NCBI GenBank assembly: GCA_028284745.1
Contig: JANQRC010000019.1
Span: 1-58,690 of the forward strand
Origin: Flavobacteriaceae bacterium
GTDB taxonomy: Bacteria > Bacteroidota > Bacteroidia > Flavobacteriales > Flavobacteriaceae
Length of the DNA stretch: 58,690 nucleotides
Direction of reading: 5' to 3'
Shown: positions 42,206-50,470 of the stretch, in pieces
How positions within the stretch are numbered: position 1 is the first letter of the stretch
Layout: every line of letters begins with the position of its first letter
Translations under genes and position numbers: made by a program
Notes under the pieces: generated by a model
Databases searched by the model: none
What the model was told of the DNA's origin: nothing
Seen by the model: the letters and a program-made list of their open reading frames with translations, nothing else

Positions 42206-43501
42206 CTAATGAACTAAGACACTTTTATCGATCTTGGCAAAGGCTTGCTTTAGATCTGCTTTTAGATCTTCTATGGCTTCCAGGCCTACAGAAAGTCGCA
42301 CTAGGTCCTTGGTCACACCTGTATCTGCTTGCGAGGCATCGCTCAGTTGTTGGTGAGTGGTACTTGCCGGGTGAATGATCAGCGACTTGGTGTCACCAAT
42401 ATTTGCAAGCAACGAGAACAATTGTGTTTCGTTGGCCACGGTCTTAGCCGAATCAAAACCTCCTTTGACACCAAAGGTGACAATACCGCTTTGGCCGACT
42501 GGCAAATATTTATCAGCGAGTGCTTTGTATCTGCTGGTCTCCAGGCCTGGATAATTCACCCAGGCTATCTCCTCTTGCTCTTGTAGCCACTTGGCAATAG
42601 CCAATGCGCTTTCGCTATGCTTCTTGATACGAATCTCTAAGGTCTCTAAGCCTTGTAGGATTTGAAACGCATTGAATGGGCTTAAGGCTGCACCGTGGTC
42701 GCGAAGTCCTTCGATACGCACTTTTGCAATGAACGCTGCTTCGGCCAAGGCCTCATGATATACCAATCCGTGATACCCGGGTGAAGGTTCTGTGAATTCT
42801 GGGAATTTCCCATTCCCATAATCGAAGGTTCCCGCATCGATGATGACTCCTCCAAGGGCCGTACCATTTCCGTTGATGTACTTCGTTAAAGAATGAATGA
42901 CAATGTTGGCACCATGTTTTATGGGATTCAGCAGGTATGGAGTAGCCACTGTGTTGTCTACGATCAATGGTACTCGCAATGTTTTTGCTTGTGTTGAAAT
43001 TGCTTCGACATCTAACACATCTAGCTTCGGGTTTCCAAGGGATTCGACAAATACCGCCCGGGTATTCTCTTGGGCAGCTTTACCGAAGTTCTCGGGATCC
43101 GACGGATCTACAAACGTAGTGGTAATGCCCAAACGCGGTAAAGTGACACTTAGAAGATTGTAGGTACCGCCATAAAGGCTATTAGAGGCCACAATATGGT
43201 CGCCAGCTTTCAACAACACCAACAATGCTGTTGAAATGGCTGCTGTTCCTGATGAGGTCACTACGGAAGCGATTCCTCCTTCAAGAGCCGCTAATCGCTG
43301 CTCTAAGATGTCATTGGTTGGATTGTTGATCCGTGTATAGATATAGCCTGTCTCGGACAGATCGAACAGATTGGCCGCATGGTCGGCATCATTGAAAACA
43401 TAAGACGTAGACTGATAGATCGGCACGGCCCGTGTTCCTGCGTTCGCCGAAACATCATGGCCGGCATGTAAGGCGTTGGTCGCAAATTTTTGTGTACTCA
43501 T
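42206..43501 (-). CDS. metY: O-acetylhomoserine aminocarboxypropyltransferase (sulfhydrylase)
   Basis: Makes homocysteine from O-acetylhomoserine and sulfide. The 431 residues are the usual length of MetY, longer than MetB/MetZ. Motifs: FATNALHAGHD, PIYQSTSYVFNDADHAANLF, YTRINNPTNDILEQRLAALEGG, VESLGNPKLDVLD, the PLP lysine in HSLTKYINGNGTALGG, and LIIHPASTTHQQLSD. It is the first gene behind a SAM-I riboswitch and leads the operon metY-metX-OsmC-metZ. Confidence 0.94.
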   Translation of the reverse strand: MSTQKFATNALHAGHDVSANAGTRAVPIYQSTSYVFNDADHAANLFDLSETGYIYTRINNPTNDILEQRLAALEGGIASVVTSSGTAAISTALLVLLKAGDHIVASNSLYGGTYNLLSVTLPRLGITTTFVDPSDPENFGKAAQENTRAVFVESLGNPKLDVLDVEAISTQAKTLRVPLIVDNTVATPYLLNPIKHGANIVIHSLTKYINGNGTALGGVIIDAGTFDYGNGKFPEFTEPSPGYHGLVYHEALAEAAFIAKVRIEGLRDHGAALSPFNAFQILQGLETLEIRIKKHSESALAIAKWLQEQEEIAWVNYPGLETSRYKALADKYLPVGQSGIVTFGVKGGFDSAKTVANETQLFSLLANIGDTKSLIIHPASTTHQQLSDASQADTGVTKDLVRLSVGLEAIEDLKADLKQAFAKIDKSVLVH

Positions 43502-43540
43502 AACTCTTCTTTCAATTGTTGACTATTTATTATAGAGGTT

Positions 43541-43582
43541 GCTAAAAAGAAAAGTGAGTAGAATTCTCGATGAAGAATTTCT
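43541..43582 (-). terminator. Possible expression-platform terminator of the metY SAM-I riboswitch
   Basis: On the minus strand AAATTCTT and AGAATTCT-type arms (43582-43560) form an AT-rich stem of about 6-8 bp just downstream of the aptamer. It is followed within about 8 nt by CTTTTCTTTTT. It is weak in GC content, so confidence is limited. Confidence 0.35.
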
Positions 43583-43587
43583 GTCTG

Positions 43588-43741
43588 GTTATCTATCTCC
43601 CAACTCTTAATGAATCTTCGAGGTCCTGAAACATCCCGACAACTATCGGGGCAGGACGGAGTAGAATTTAGCACCTTCCCCGAATGTTCGGGAGGTTGCT
43701 AAGGCTTCAACGGGTCTATTCCCTCCACCTTTCTTGATAAC
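43588..43741 (-). ncRNA. SAM-I (S-box) riboswitch upstream of metY operon
   Basis: On the minus strand GTTATCAAGAAAGGTGGAGG, GAAGCCTTAGCAACC, AAGGTGCTA, a long P4-type arm (GTCCTG...CAGGAC) and the closing GATAAC. P1 pairs GTTATC (43741-43736) with GATAAC (43593-43588). Internal stems carry the CCCGA...TCGGG hairpin twice (43635-43650 and 43678-43692). It controls metY and probably the genes behind it. Confidence 0.93.
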
Positions 43742-43773
43742 AACTTTCAGTATGTATTTGAACTTTTGCGATT

Positions 43774-43805
43774 CAAATGTTCAGAAATAAAAATATAAAA
43801 TCCAA
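43774..43805 (-). promoter_or_regulatory. Weak promoter of the SAM-I/metY transcript
   Basis: Minus strand TTG (43805-43803), 21 bp, AACATTTG (43781-43774). The -7 box deviates from TAnnTTTG. The dyad at 43822-43838 lies directly upstream, where an activator would bind. Confidence 0.35.
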
Positions 43806-43818
43806 ACTTTTGAATTGA

Positions 43819-43841
43819 AAATCTACTAGTTTGGTAGATTT
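43819..43841 (-). promoter_or_regulatory. Dyad upstream of the metY promoter, site A (also a possible metK terminator)
   Basis: AAATCTAC and GTAGATTT enclose TAGTTTG. As DNA it contains a 17-bp dyad that shares 12 bases with the site upstream of cysH (39426-39442). As RNA it is an 8-bp hairpin 27 bp after the metK stop followed by T-rich sequence, so it could also end metK transcripts. Confidence 0.45.
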
Positions 43842-43867
43842 TTGTGATTTCTTTAGTGTTCTAGCAT

Positions 43868-45124
43868 CTAAATTGCGAATGCTTCTTTTACTTTGTCCAC
43901 AAAATCTAACTTCTCCCAGGTGAACAACTCCACTTCTTTCTCGATGCGCCCATTGTATGGCGACTCGTATATACGAGTCACTGTCTCAGGCTCCTTACCA
44001 AAATGTCCGTAGGCAGCTGTTTCTGCATAGATCGGGTTGCGAAGCTTCAAACGTTCTTCGATAGCGTATGGACGCATGTCAAAGAGCTGCGCTACCTTTT
44101 CAGCAATTTCACCATCGTTGAGGTTCACCTTTGTCGTTCCGTAGGTGTTTACGAGAATAGAGGTGGGCTCTACCACACCTATCGCATAACTTACCTGCAC
44201 CAGCACTTCATCAGCTACACCTGCAGCTACTAGGTTTTTGGCAATGTGCCTCGCGGCATACGCTGCACTTCTGTCTACCTTGCTCGGGTCTTTTCCGCTA
44301 AAAGCGCCACCACCATGAGCGCCTTTCCCGCCATAGGTGTCTACGATGATCTTTCTTCCTGTCAAACCTGTATCGCCATGTGGCCCGCCAATCACAAACT
44401 TGCCTGTTGGATTGATGTGATAGTTGATCTTGTCGTTGAATAATTTTTGGATCTCTTCTGGAAGCTTTTGAACAACTCTTGGAATAAGTATGCTGATGAT
44501 GTCATACTTTATCTGTGCCAGCATTTTCTCATCATCCGTATCAAATTCGTCATGTTGGGTAGAGACCACGATCGTATCGATACGTTGTGGGACGTTCTCA
44601 TCGCTATATTCGATCGTCACTTGTGCCTTGGCATCCGGGCGTAGGTAGTTGATCTCTTTCGACTCACGACGCAAATCGGCCAACGTTTGCAAGATCTTGT
44701 GTGAAATGTCCAAGGCCAGCGGCATATAGTTTGCTGTTTCTCTGGTAGCATAGCCAAACATCATCCCCTGGTCTCCAGCACCTTGCTCTTCCTTGGTAGC
44801 GCGATCCACTCCTTGATTAATTTCTTGTGATTGTTCGTGAATGAGAGAGATCACGCCACAAGAATCACCGCTAAATTGATATTCGCCTTTGGTATAACCG
44901 ATCTTATTGATCACACTTCGAGCTATGTTCTGGACATCTAAGTAGGTTTGGCTCTTTACCTCGCCAGCGAGCACCACCTGACCTGTAGTTACCAAGGTTT
45001 CGCATGCTACCTTGCTATTTTCATCAAAAGCCAAAAAATTATCCAACAAAGCATCACTGATCTGGTCTGCGACCTTGTCTGGGTGCCCCTCGCTTACGGA
45101 TTCGGACGTAAACAAATATGCCAT
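43868..45124 (-). CDS. metK: S-adenosylmethionine synthase
   Basis: Makes SAM from methionine and ATP. The 418 residues are full length: [37 protein letters not shown] (ATP loop), [24 protein letters not shown] and [20 protein letters not shown] with catalytic Lys and Asp residues. It closes the pathway whose earlier steps lie in the same region. It is preceded by a SAM-II type riboswitch, so its own product should limit its translation. Confidence 0.97.
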   Translation of the reverse strand: MAYLFTSESVSEGHPDKVADQISDALLDNFLAFDENSKVACETLVTTGQVVLAGEVKSQTYLDVQNIARSVINKIGYTKGEYQFSGDSCGVISLIHEQSQEINQGVDRATKEEQGAGDQGMMFGYATRETANYMPLALDISHKILQTLADLRRESKEINYLRPDAKAQVTIEYSDENVPQRIDTIVVSTQHDEFDTDDEKMLAQIKYDIISILIPRVVQKLPEEIQKLFNDKINYHINPTGKFVIGGPHGDTGLTGRKIIVDTYGGKGAHGGGAFSGKDPSKVDRSAAYAARHIAKNLVAAGVADEVLVQVSYAIGVVEPTSILVNTYGTTKVNLNDGEIAEKVAQLFDMRPYAIEERLKLRNPIYAETAAYGHFGKEPETVTRIYESPYNGRIEKEVELFTWEKLDFVDKVKEAFAI

Positions 45125-45199
45125 AGTGCTATAATTACTAGGAAGTCTGACGAAAGTGCAACGGGAAGCTAACAGAACTCTGAAAAAGACTCAGAATAT

Positions 45200-45248
45200 A
45201 CTGCTTTAGCATTTTTTACTGAGGTTGCAATCAGTCAAATCTTTCCTC
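45200..45248 (-). ncRNA. SAM-II riboswitch upstream of metK
   Basis: On the minus strand: P1 GAGG (45248-45245) with CCTC (45224-45221), loop with GATTTGACTGATTGCAA, then AGTAAAAAATGCTAAAGCAGT. The conserved GATTT, TTGCA and GCTAAA blocks match the SAM-II consensus in order. The pseudoknot pairs are present: ACTG in the loop with CAGT at the 3' end, and ATT with AAT just before GCTAAA. It is 75 nt upstream of the metK ATG. It is unlike the SAM-I elements of the other two operons. Confidence 0.85.
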
Positions 45249-45264
45249 TTTGCCAAGTTCAGGG

Positions 45265-45292
45265 CAAAAGTATGAAAATAGTTTTTCACAAA
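45265..45292 (-). promoter_or_regulatory. Promoter of metK
   Basis: Minus strand TTTG (45292-45289), 16-bp spacer, TACTTTTG (45272-45265). The -7 fits TAnnTTTG; the spacer is short. The message would start near 45259, about 10 nt before the SAM-II aptamer. Confidence 0.45.
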
Positions 45293-45368
45293 CGAAATTT
45301 ATGCTGCCAATTACTGGGTATCTATTGTCCTTCTTTTCGATCTGTGGTGCAAAACCCTGCTTTGGCCT

Positions 45369-45376
45369 TATTTTTG
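45369..45376 (+). promoter_or_regulatory. -7 element for the 45391 gene
   Basis: TATTTTTG fits TAnnTTTG and lies 14 nt before the ATG at 45391. It supports that start over a longer in-frame start at 45250, which would place coding sequence over the metK promoter. Confidence 0.4.
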
Positions 45377-45390
45377 TACTTTGTGATCAC

Positions 45391-46179
45391 ATGAAAATTC
45401 TCTGCTTCCTTTTATTTCTTCTGCCAACAGCGCTCGTATCACAGGTCGTGAATACAGAAGTCGTAGACAGCTTGGCGATCGATGCGGAGAAATTTGCAGG
45501 TATCGATTCGTTTGGAAGCCTCTATTCCATAGAAAACAATGAACTTTTCAAACAGCAAGGAAGCAGCATCTTCAACTACAACAACGTGCAACTGGGCCAA
45601 CTGGCGAGTGTAGACCTTTTGAATCCGCTTGAGATCACTTTGTTCTATCCTGATTTTAATACAGTTATTCAGCTAGACAATACATTGAATGAGATCAATC
45701 GAATAGATTTCAACACATTGCCTGAGTTTAAGAATGTGGTCTTTGCCCGCACTGCCATCGACAAGAGTTTCTGGGTCTTTGATGAGAACACACAACAATT
45801 AGAAGTCTTCAATTTTCAGAACCAACGCTTCACAGTGATCAACCAACCCATACCTGGCAAGGTGATCGACATGACGAGCAACTATAATTTCTGTTGGCTT
45901 CTGACCGAGCAAAAGGTGTATCAATTCAACATCTATGGGAGTTTGTTGAACACCTGGCAGAACGATGGTTGGGAACGTCTTTCACAACATAACAATGATG
46001 TGTTGGCCTTTAACGAAATAGCAGCTGTGATGATCGTTGAAAGTGAAAAAGAACCTTTAAAGATACCTCTTTCAGAAAAGCCTATCGAGCAGTTGCAACT
46101 TAGTGGTGAAACCTTGTATATTTATCGTGGAAGCACGTTGCATACACTTCGCTTGCAACGTCTAAAAAAACAAGAATGA
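45391..46179 (+). CDS. Exported hypothetical protein, beta-propeller-like
   Basis: 262 residues from the ATG at 45391, where a signal peptide begins (MKILCFLLFLLPTALVSQ). The mature part is made of repeated short beta units (IDSFGSLYSIENNELFKQ; ITLFYPDFNTVIQLDNTLNEIN; KSFWVFDENTQQLEVFNFQNQRF; NFCWLLTEQKVYQFNIYG), which suggests a WD40/NHL-type propeller. I recognise no named family. It ends one base before the deoxynucleoside kinase gene, so the two form an operon, but no functional link is evident. Confidence 0.7.
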   Translation: MKILCFLLFLLPTALVSQVVNTEVVDSLAIDAEKFAGIDSFGSLYSIENNELFKQQGSSIFNYNNVQLGQLASVDLLNPLEITLFYPDFNTVIQLDNTLNEINRIDFNTLPEFKNVVFARTAIDKSFWVFDENTQQLEVFNFQNQRFTVINQPIPGKVIDMTSNYNFCWLLTEQKVYQFNIYGSLLNTWQNDGWERLSQHNNDVLAFNEIAAVMIVESEKEPLKIPLSEKPIEQLQLSGETLYIYRGSTLHTLRLQRLKKQE

Positions 46180-46180
46180 C

Positions 46181-46795
46181 ATGCATGTAGCCATCGCTGG
46201 CAATATAGGTGCCGGAAAGACCACGCTGACCAAGTTACTATCGAAACATTATCGTTGGGAAGCACAATTTGAGGATGTGGTAGACAATCCCTACTTAGAC
46301 GATTTCTACACGCAGATGGAGCGCTGGAGCTTTAACCTGCAGATCTATTTCCTGAACAGTCGCTTTCGACAGATCCTAGAGATCCGCGAAAGCGGCAAGA
46401 AGATCATTCAAGATCGCACCATCTATGAAGACGCCCACATCTTTGCTCCTAACCTGCACGCTATGGGCCTCATGACCAATCGCGATTTCGAGAACTACAG
46501 CTCACTGTTTGAGCTGATGGAATCTCTGGTACAGCCACCAGACCTCTTGATCTATCTAAGAAGCGACATATCGAACCTAGTAGCACAGATCCATAAGCGC
46601 GGACGCGAATACGAGAACTCTATTAGCATCGACTATCTAAGCAGGTTGAATGAACGCTATGAAGCTTGGATCCATGGGTATACCAAGGGAAAACTCCTGA
46701 TCATAGATGTTGACAGGTTAGATTTTGTCGACAATCCCGAAGACCTGGGCGAAGTGATCAACAAGGTAGATGCCGAAATTCACGGGTTGTTCTAG
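46181..46795 (+). CDS. Deoxynucleoside kinase
   Basis: Phosphorylates deoxynucleosides for salvage. The 204 residues have P-loop GNIGAGKTT (7-15), the substrate-binding stretch ERWSFNLQIYFLNSRF, the DR-type motif QDRTIYEDAHIFA, and an arginine-rich lid (IHKRGREYENSI). It belongs to the dCK/dGK-like family. Substrate preference cannot be read from the sequence. It follows the exported protein gene by one base. Confidence 0.92.
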   Translation: MHVAIAGNIGAGKTTLTKLLSKHYRWEAQFEDVVDNPYLDDFYTQMERWSFNLQIYFLNSRFRQILEIRESGKKIIQDRTIYEDAHIFAPNLHAMGLMTNRDFENYSSLFELMESLVQPPDLLIYLRSDISNLVAQIHKRGREYENSISIDYLSRLNERYEAWIHGYTKGKLLIIDVDRLDFVDNPEDLGEVINKVDAEIHGLF

Positions 46796-46915
46796 ACCTC
46801 TATTTTTCACGGCAAGCTTTTTGCTCGCTGGCCTATCTTTCCCATTGGCCGATCATTCTTTACGATCATCGTTTAATGACATTCAAAACGGTCAATTTGC
46901 ATTAATTTTAATGTA

Positions 46916-47359
46916 ATGCCGTACTTGAGAGACACATCATTTCATCGAGAAGCTTTTCAAGAGCTGAACTATGATTTTGGCGATTATTATCTATTCGAAA
47001 CCTTTGTGGTGGCTGAAATTCATAAAGATGTTGTGTTCAATTGGGAGGAGCACGGCAAGGTCATTACCGAAGAGATCAGCCATCTCTACGAGCAAAATGG
47101 CAAAGACATCGTTTACATTTCTAACAGAATCAACGAATATGCCATCGTACCCAGCGATTGGTTAGACTTCTTCCGCTATAGCTATTCGCTAAAAGGTTAT
47201 GGCATCGTAAGCTACAATCCGGGCGGAAGGCGTAACACCATCCTTGAAAAGCTATTCATGAGAAGTAAGATGAAGAATTTTGACAACCTCACAGATGCCA
47301 TTCAATGGGCAAAGGAACTCGCAAAGAAAAAAGCTGAAGGTAAAAAAGTTGAATTGTAA
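46916..47359 (+). CDS. Conserved hypothetical protein
   Basis: 147 residues, no signal peptide or membrane segment. Alternating alpha/beta pattern with FETFVVAEIHKDVVFNWEEHGKVITEEI, a middle KDIVYISNRINEYAIVPSDWLDFF, and a Lys-rich end (KELAKKKAEGKKVEL). The pattern suggests a SpoIIAA/STAS-like fold, but I cannot assign it firmly. It is flanked by the kinase gene (same strand, 120 bp) and a convergent MBL hydrolase gene 2 bp away. Confidence 0.65.
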   Translation: MPYLRDTSFHREAFQELNYDFGDYYLFETFVVAEIHKDVVFNWEEHGKVITEEISHLYEQNGKDIVYISNRINEYAIVPSDWLDFFRYSYSLKGYGIVSYNPGGRRNTILEKLFMRSKMKNFDNLTDAIQWAKELAKKKAEGKKVEL

Positions 47360-47361
47360 TT

Positions 47362-48495
47362 TTATTCTCTCCACCAATTTGTATTATCCGACTGCGGACT
47401 TAATCGAATAGGTTCCCCTATCTGTGGCACAACTAAAGAGACTTGTAACTCACTAGCCTTTTCAGTAGCGCGTTCGATCGGATCGGTCCACGAATGCATT
47501 GCGAGCTTGAACCCGCCCCAATGGATGGGCATGATCGCTCTGGCGCCAACGTCCAAACCTGCCTGGACAGTTTCTTCAGGAAACATGTGAATGTCTGGCC
47601 ACATCTTGTTGTACTGCCCACATTCCATCATGGCAAAATCGAAGGGGCCGTACTCTTCGCCTATCTCCTTGAAGTGTTCTCCATAACCACTATCGCCACT
47701 GAAGAAGATCGATTCGGTAGCAGACTTGATGACCCATGAAGCCCAAAGCGTGCTTTGGCGGTTATCGAACTTCCTGCCTGAAAAATGCTGTGCTGGTGTG
47801 CAGGCCAATTGCAATCCTTCGAAGTCAACTTCTTCCCACCAGTCCAATTCTTCAATAGCATCCTCTGAGACGCCCCAAGCTTCTAGATGCACCCCAACGC
47901 CTAGCGGGACAAAATATTGACCTGTACGGCCCTTAAGCTTTTTGATCGATTCATAATCCAAATGGTCATAGTGGTCATGCGAAATAATAACGGCATCGAT
48001 CTTGGGCAACTTCTCGATCTCAACGGGCAACTCCTCACTAAAGCGCTTGCCTCCCAACCAAGGATGCGGTGCGGGAACATCACTCAGCATGGGGTCGATC
48101 AATATGTTCTTCCCTTCCATTTGCAACAGAAAGGCAGAATGCCCAAACCAGATCAGTTGGGTTTTTCCCTGGTAGTCTGCAAGAGTGATAGAATCTTGCT
48201 TTTGAACTTCAATAGGAAGCGAAGGTCTCCCATGTTCCACTTTTTGAAAGAAGAACTTTCGTGCTATCGTGAGCATTTCGGAAAAGCTCGGGTCCTTCGG
48301 GACATCCTTGGTGTTCTTGAAGGCACCATCTGCGAATTGATCAGAGTTCGCGTACAACTCTTGACGTGCTTTTGAAACGTCCCCGCCAAAGGTTGGGTAG
48401 TAGCTCACAAACAAGAGATAACCCATTACCAGAATGACAATGACGACGACTAGGGTTAGTAACATGTGCTTTAGGATCTTCTTTAATGTTCTCAT
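47362..48495 (-). CDS. MBL-fold metallo-hydrolase (UlaG/NAPE-PLD-like), membrane-anchored
   Basis: 377 residues: an N-terminal transmembrane segment (MLLTLVVVIVILVMGYLLFV, about 11-30), then a metallo-beta-lactamase fold. Metal ligands: HxHxDH as SHDHYDHLD, Asp in FSGDSGYGEHF and His in PIHWGGFKLAMH. WFGHSAFLLQMEGKNILIDPML is typical of the UlaG and NAPE-phospholipase D subgroup. The substrate is unknown; the homologue family includes phospholipid phosphodiesterases and lactonases. Confidence 0.85.
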   Translation of the reverse strand: MRTLKKILKHMLLTLVVVIVILVMGYLLFVSYYPTFGGDVSKARQELYANSDQFADGAFKNTKDVPKDPSFSEMLTIARKFFFQKVEHGRPSLPIEVQKQDSITLADYQGKTQLIWFGHSAFLLQMEGKNILIDPMLSDVPAPHPWLGGKRFSEELPVEIEKLPKIDAVIISHDHYDHLDYESIKKLKGRTGQYFVPLGVGVHLEAWGVSEDAIEELDWWEEVDFEGLQLACTPAQHFSGRKFDNRQSTLWASWVIKSATESIFFSGDSGYGEHFKEIGEEYGPFDFAMMECGQYNKMWPDIHMFPEETVQAGLDVGARAIMPIHWGGFKLAMHSWTDPIERATEKASELQVSLVVPQIGEPIRLSPQSDNTNWWRE

Positions 48496-48499
48496 ATTT

Positions 48500-48562
48500 T
48501 GTCATCCCACCTGATGCGGAATCTCGTACTTAAATGGCTTCCTGCCTTCGCAGCAATGACAA
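48500..48562. repeat. Dispersed palindromic repeat upstream of the MBL gene
   Basis: The region begins TGTCATCCCACCTGATGCGG and ends CCTTCGCAGCAATGACA. Its outer TGTCAT/ATGACA ends are complementary. Third member of the GACA-ended family (others at 12725 and 27664). Confidence 0.5.
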
Positions 48563-48563
48563 C

Positions 48564-49472
48564 TTAGTTCTGTGAACGGTATTTCGCAGGGCTCATCCCT
48601 GTTTGTTTTTTGAAAAGCTTGCTGAAGTGCTGTGAATACTCGAATCCAAGGCCATAAGCAATTTCGCCAACGCTTTCGGTTGTTCCGAGAAGTTTGTCTT
48701 TCGCCCTGTTCACCACAAAGGCATAGATATGGTCTTTGGTACTCTTGCCGGTTTCTTTCTTCAACAGATCACTTAAATAATTGGGCGACATGCTGAGCTG
48801 TTCGCCACAGTATCTTACAGTGGGTAATCCTAAGTTTGAAGGTTTCTCAGAATCGAAATAGTCTTTCAGAAAACCTTCGAACTCCGACACATGGTCTTGA
48901 TGCAGGTTGGTGCGCACATAGAACTGTCTATCGTAATAGCGGTGGCAATAATCCAGGATCAATTCTATGGTGGAGATGATCAGCTTTTGGCTGTGCTTGT
49001 CGATGTTCTGGTCAAGCTCCATCTCTATTTTAAGGACCAGGTCGGTCAATATCTTTTTTTCTTCCTCAGAAAGGTGAAGCGCCTCATGTACTTCATAGTC
49101 GAAAAAAGAATAGTTGCCAATGGTCTTGCCAAGTGCTGACTTGCGGACCAGGTCTGGATGAAACAGCAAGGCCCAACCTTTGGCATCGTCGGCAATGGTC
49201 TTCTCTTCGATGGAAAGTACTTGGTCGGGTTTGGAGAATATCAAAGTCCCATCTTCAAAATCATAGCTGTTTCGGCCATAGCCCATCTTGCCTTCCATGC
49301 CCTCTTTCAATGAGACCGCAAAGAGGTCTGTATTGTACCTGATACCTTTGAACTGTGTGAAGTCTGGCATGTCCTTGGCCCACATCACACTGACCAGCGG
49401 ATGTTTTGGAGAAGGCAGTCCCAAGAGTTTGTTGGCCTCGGTTACGGATCTAATGTGAATGATCTCGTTCAT
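48564..49472 (-). CDS. AraC family transcriptional regulator
   Basis: 302 residues: an N-terminal cupin-like sensing region and a C-terminal double helix-turn-helix AraC domain (about 195-300). Key parts are RYCGEQLSMSPNYLSDLLKKETGKS (first HTH) and VGEIAYGLGFEYSQHFSKLFKKQTGMSPAKYR (second HTH with the family signature). The adjacent SDR gene (27 bp upstream of its start, same strand) is the likely partner or target. The effector is unknown. Confidence 0.9.
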   Translation of the reverse strand: MNEIIHIRSVTEANKLLGLPSPKHPLVSVMWAKDMPDFTQFKGIRYNTDLFAVSLKEGMEGKMGYGRNSYDFEDGTLIFSKPDQVLSIEEKTIADDAKGWALLFHPDLVRKSALGKTIGNYSFFDYEVHEALHLSEEEKKILTDLVLKIEMELDQNIDKHSQKLIISTIELILDYCHRYYDRQFYVRTNLHQDHVSEFEGFLKDYFDSEKPSNLGLPTVRYCGEQLSMSPNYLSDLLKKETGKSTKDHIYAFVVNRAKDKLLGTTESVGEIAYGLGFEYSQHFSKLFKKQTGMSPAKYRSQN

Positions 49473-49499
49473 GGTCGAGCTAAGTTATAGCTTCTTGAA

Positions 49500-50279
49500 T
49501 TAATTTACCTCCTGCATTTGCCTGATCTGCTTCAGCACCATTTTTTTCGGGGTGAAGGGAATCGCCTTCATCATGAGGTTCTGCGAGAAGGTAAGCCCAG
49601 AGACCACATCCAACTTCCCTTTCATCATGGCGTCATAGCCATCTTCAGCAACAGAGCGTGCCGAAAATGCCTTTTCGAACAACCCTGTCCGTTCCATGTC
49701 TGCAGTTTTGGCGAACTCGGTCTCTGTAGCGCCTGGCATTAAATTGGTCACCGTAATGTTGGTGTCATGCAACTCTTCAGCAATGGCATTGCTCAGAAAA
49801 GTAACATAGGCCTTAGTGGCGAAATAGATGGCTTGCAAAGGACCTGGCATAAAGCTGGCCGTAGACGAGGTGTTCAGTATCTTGCCGCTGTTTCGCTTCA
49901 CCATTTCGGGCAAGAACAGATGCATAAGCTCGGTCAAGGCTACCATGTTCAGATCGATCATTTGCTGCTGGCGCTCCCAAGATAGCTCATGAAACTTTCC
50001 GCGCAAACCAAAACCTGCGTTGTTGATCAAGTATTCTACTTGAACTTCCGCTTCACGCACTTCGAAATACAATGCTTTGGCACTGTCTGGCACGCTAAGG
50101 TCTTTGGCAACTGTCATCACCTTGACCTGGTGTCTTTGCTCTAGCTCTTCCTTTAGCTCGGCTAACTTCTCCCGTCTTCGGGCAACAATGATCAAGTCGC
50201 CTCCTCTTTCGGCATGAATACGGGCAAGTTCTTTTCCTATTCCACTAGATGCTCCAGTGATCAATGCTACATTTTTCAT
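49500..50279 (-). CDS. SDR family oxidoreductase
   Basis: Short-chain dehydrogenase/reductase, 259 residues: ITGASSGIGKELA (NADP-type TGxxxGIG), an Arg pair after the second strand (VARRREKL) that favours NADP(H), NNAGFG, catalytic Ser in LNTSSTASF and YFATK as the YxxxK motif. The C-terminal extension (VVSGLTFSQNLMMKAIPFTPKKMVLK) resembles the DltE/SadH-like branch. The substrate is not assignable. It sits upstream of the AraC gene and probably shares its message. Confidence 0.9.
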   Translation of the reverse strand: MKNVALITGASSGIGKELARIHAERGGDLIIVARRREKLAELKEELEQRHQVKVMTVAKDLSVPDSAKALYFEVREAEVQVEYLINNAGFGLRGKFHELSWERQQQMIDLNMVALTELMHLFLPEMVKRNSGKILNTSSTASFMPGPLQAIYFATKAYVTFLSNAIAEELHDTNITVTNLMPGATETEFAKTADMERTGLFEKAFSARSVAEDGYDAMMKGKLDVVSGLTFSQNLMMKAIPFTPKKMVLKQIRQMQEVN

Positions 50280-50319
50280 TGTATTTTCAATTTTGTGATG
50301 TGTCCATTCATTTACAAGG

Positions 50320-50327
50320 CAAAGTTA
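50320..50327 (-). promoter_or_regulatory. -7 element for the SDR gene
   Basis: Minus-strand TAACTTTG fits TAnnTTTG, 40 nt before the ATG at 50279. No -33 match at 19 bp. The remaining spacer to 50470 holds nothing else recognisable. Confidence 0.3.
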
Positions 50328-50470
50328 CATTGCACTTTATGTTCGGATGTATACATTTCTCAGAATGTTGTATACATTTTACAGTCTTTTTCTCAGGCAA
50401 CCTGACATTTGTCATCCTTTTTCGCCTTTAGGGTCGCTACTTTTAATAGTGAATTCAAAATCGATCCATC

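Noticed and set aside
43541..43582. Strong terminator behind the metY SAM-I aptamer
   Set aside because: The AT-rich stem and interrupted T-run are too weak for a firm call; it is kept only as a low-confidence feature, and translational control is equally possible.
45250..45390. 47-residue N-terminal extension of the exported protein at 45391
   Set aside because: It would cover the metK promoter and hide the signal peptide. A TATTTTTG -7 box lies just before the ATG at 45391.
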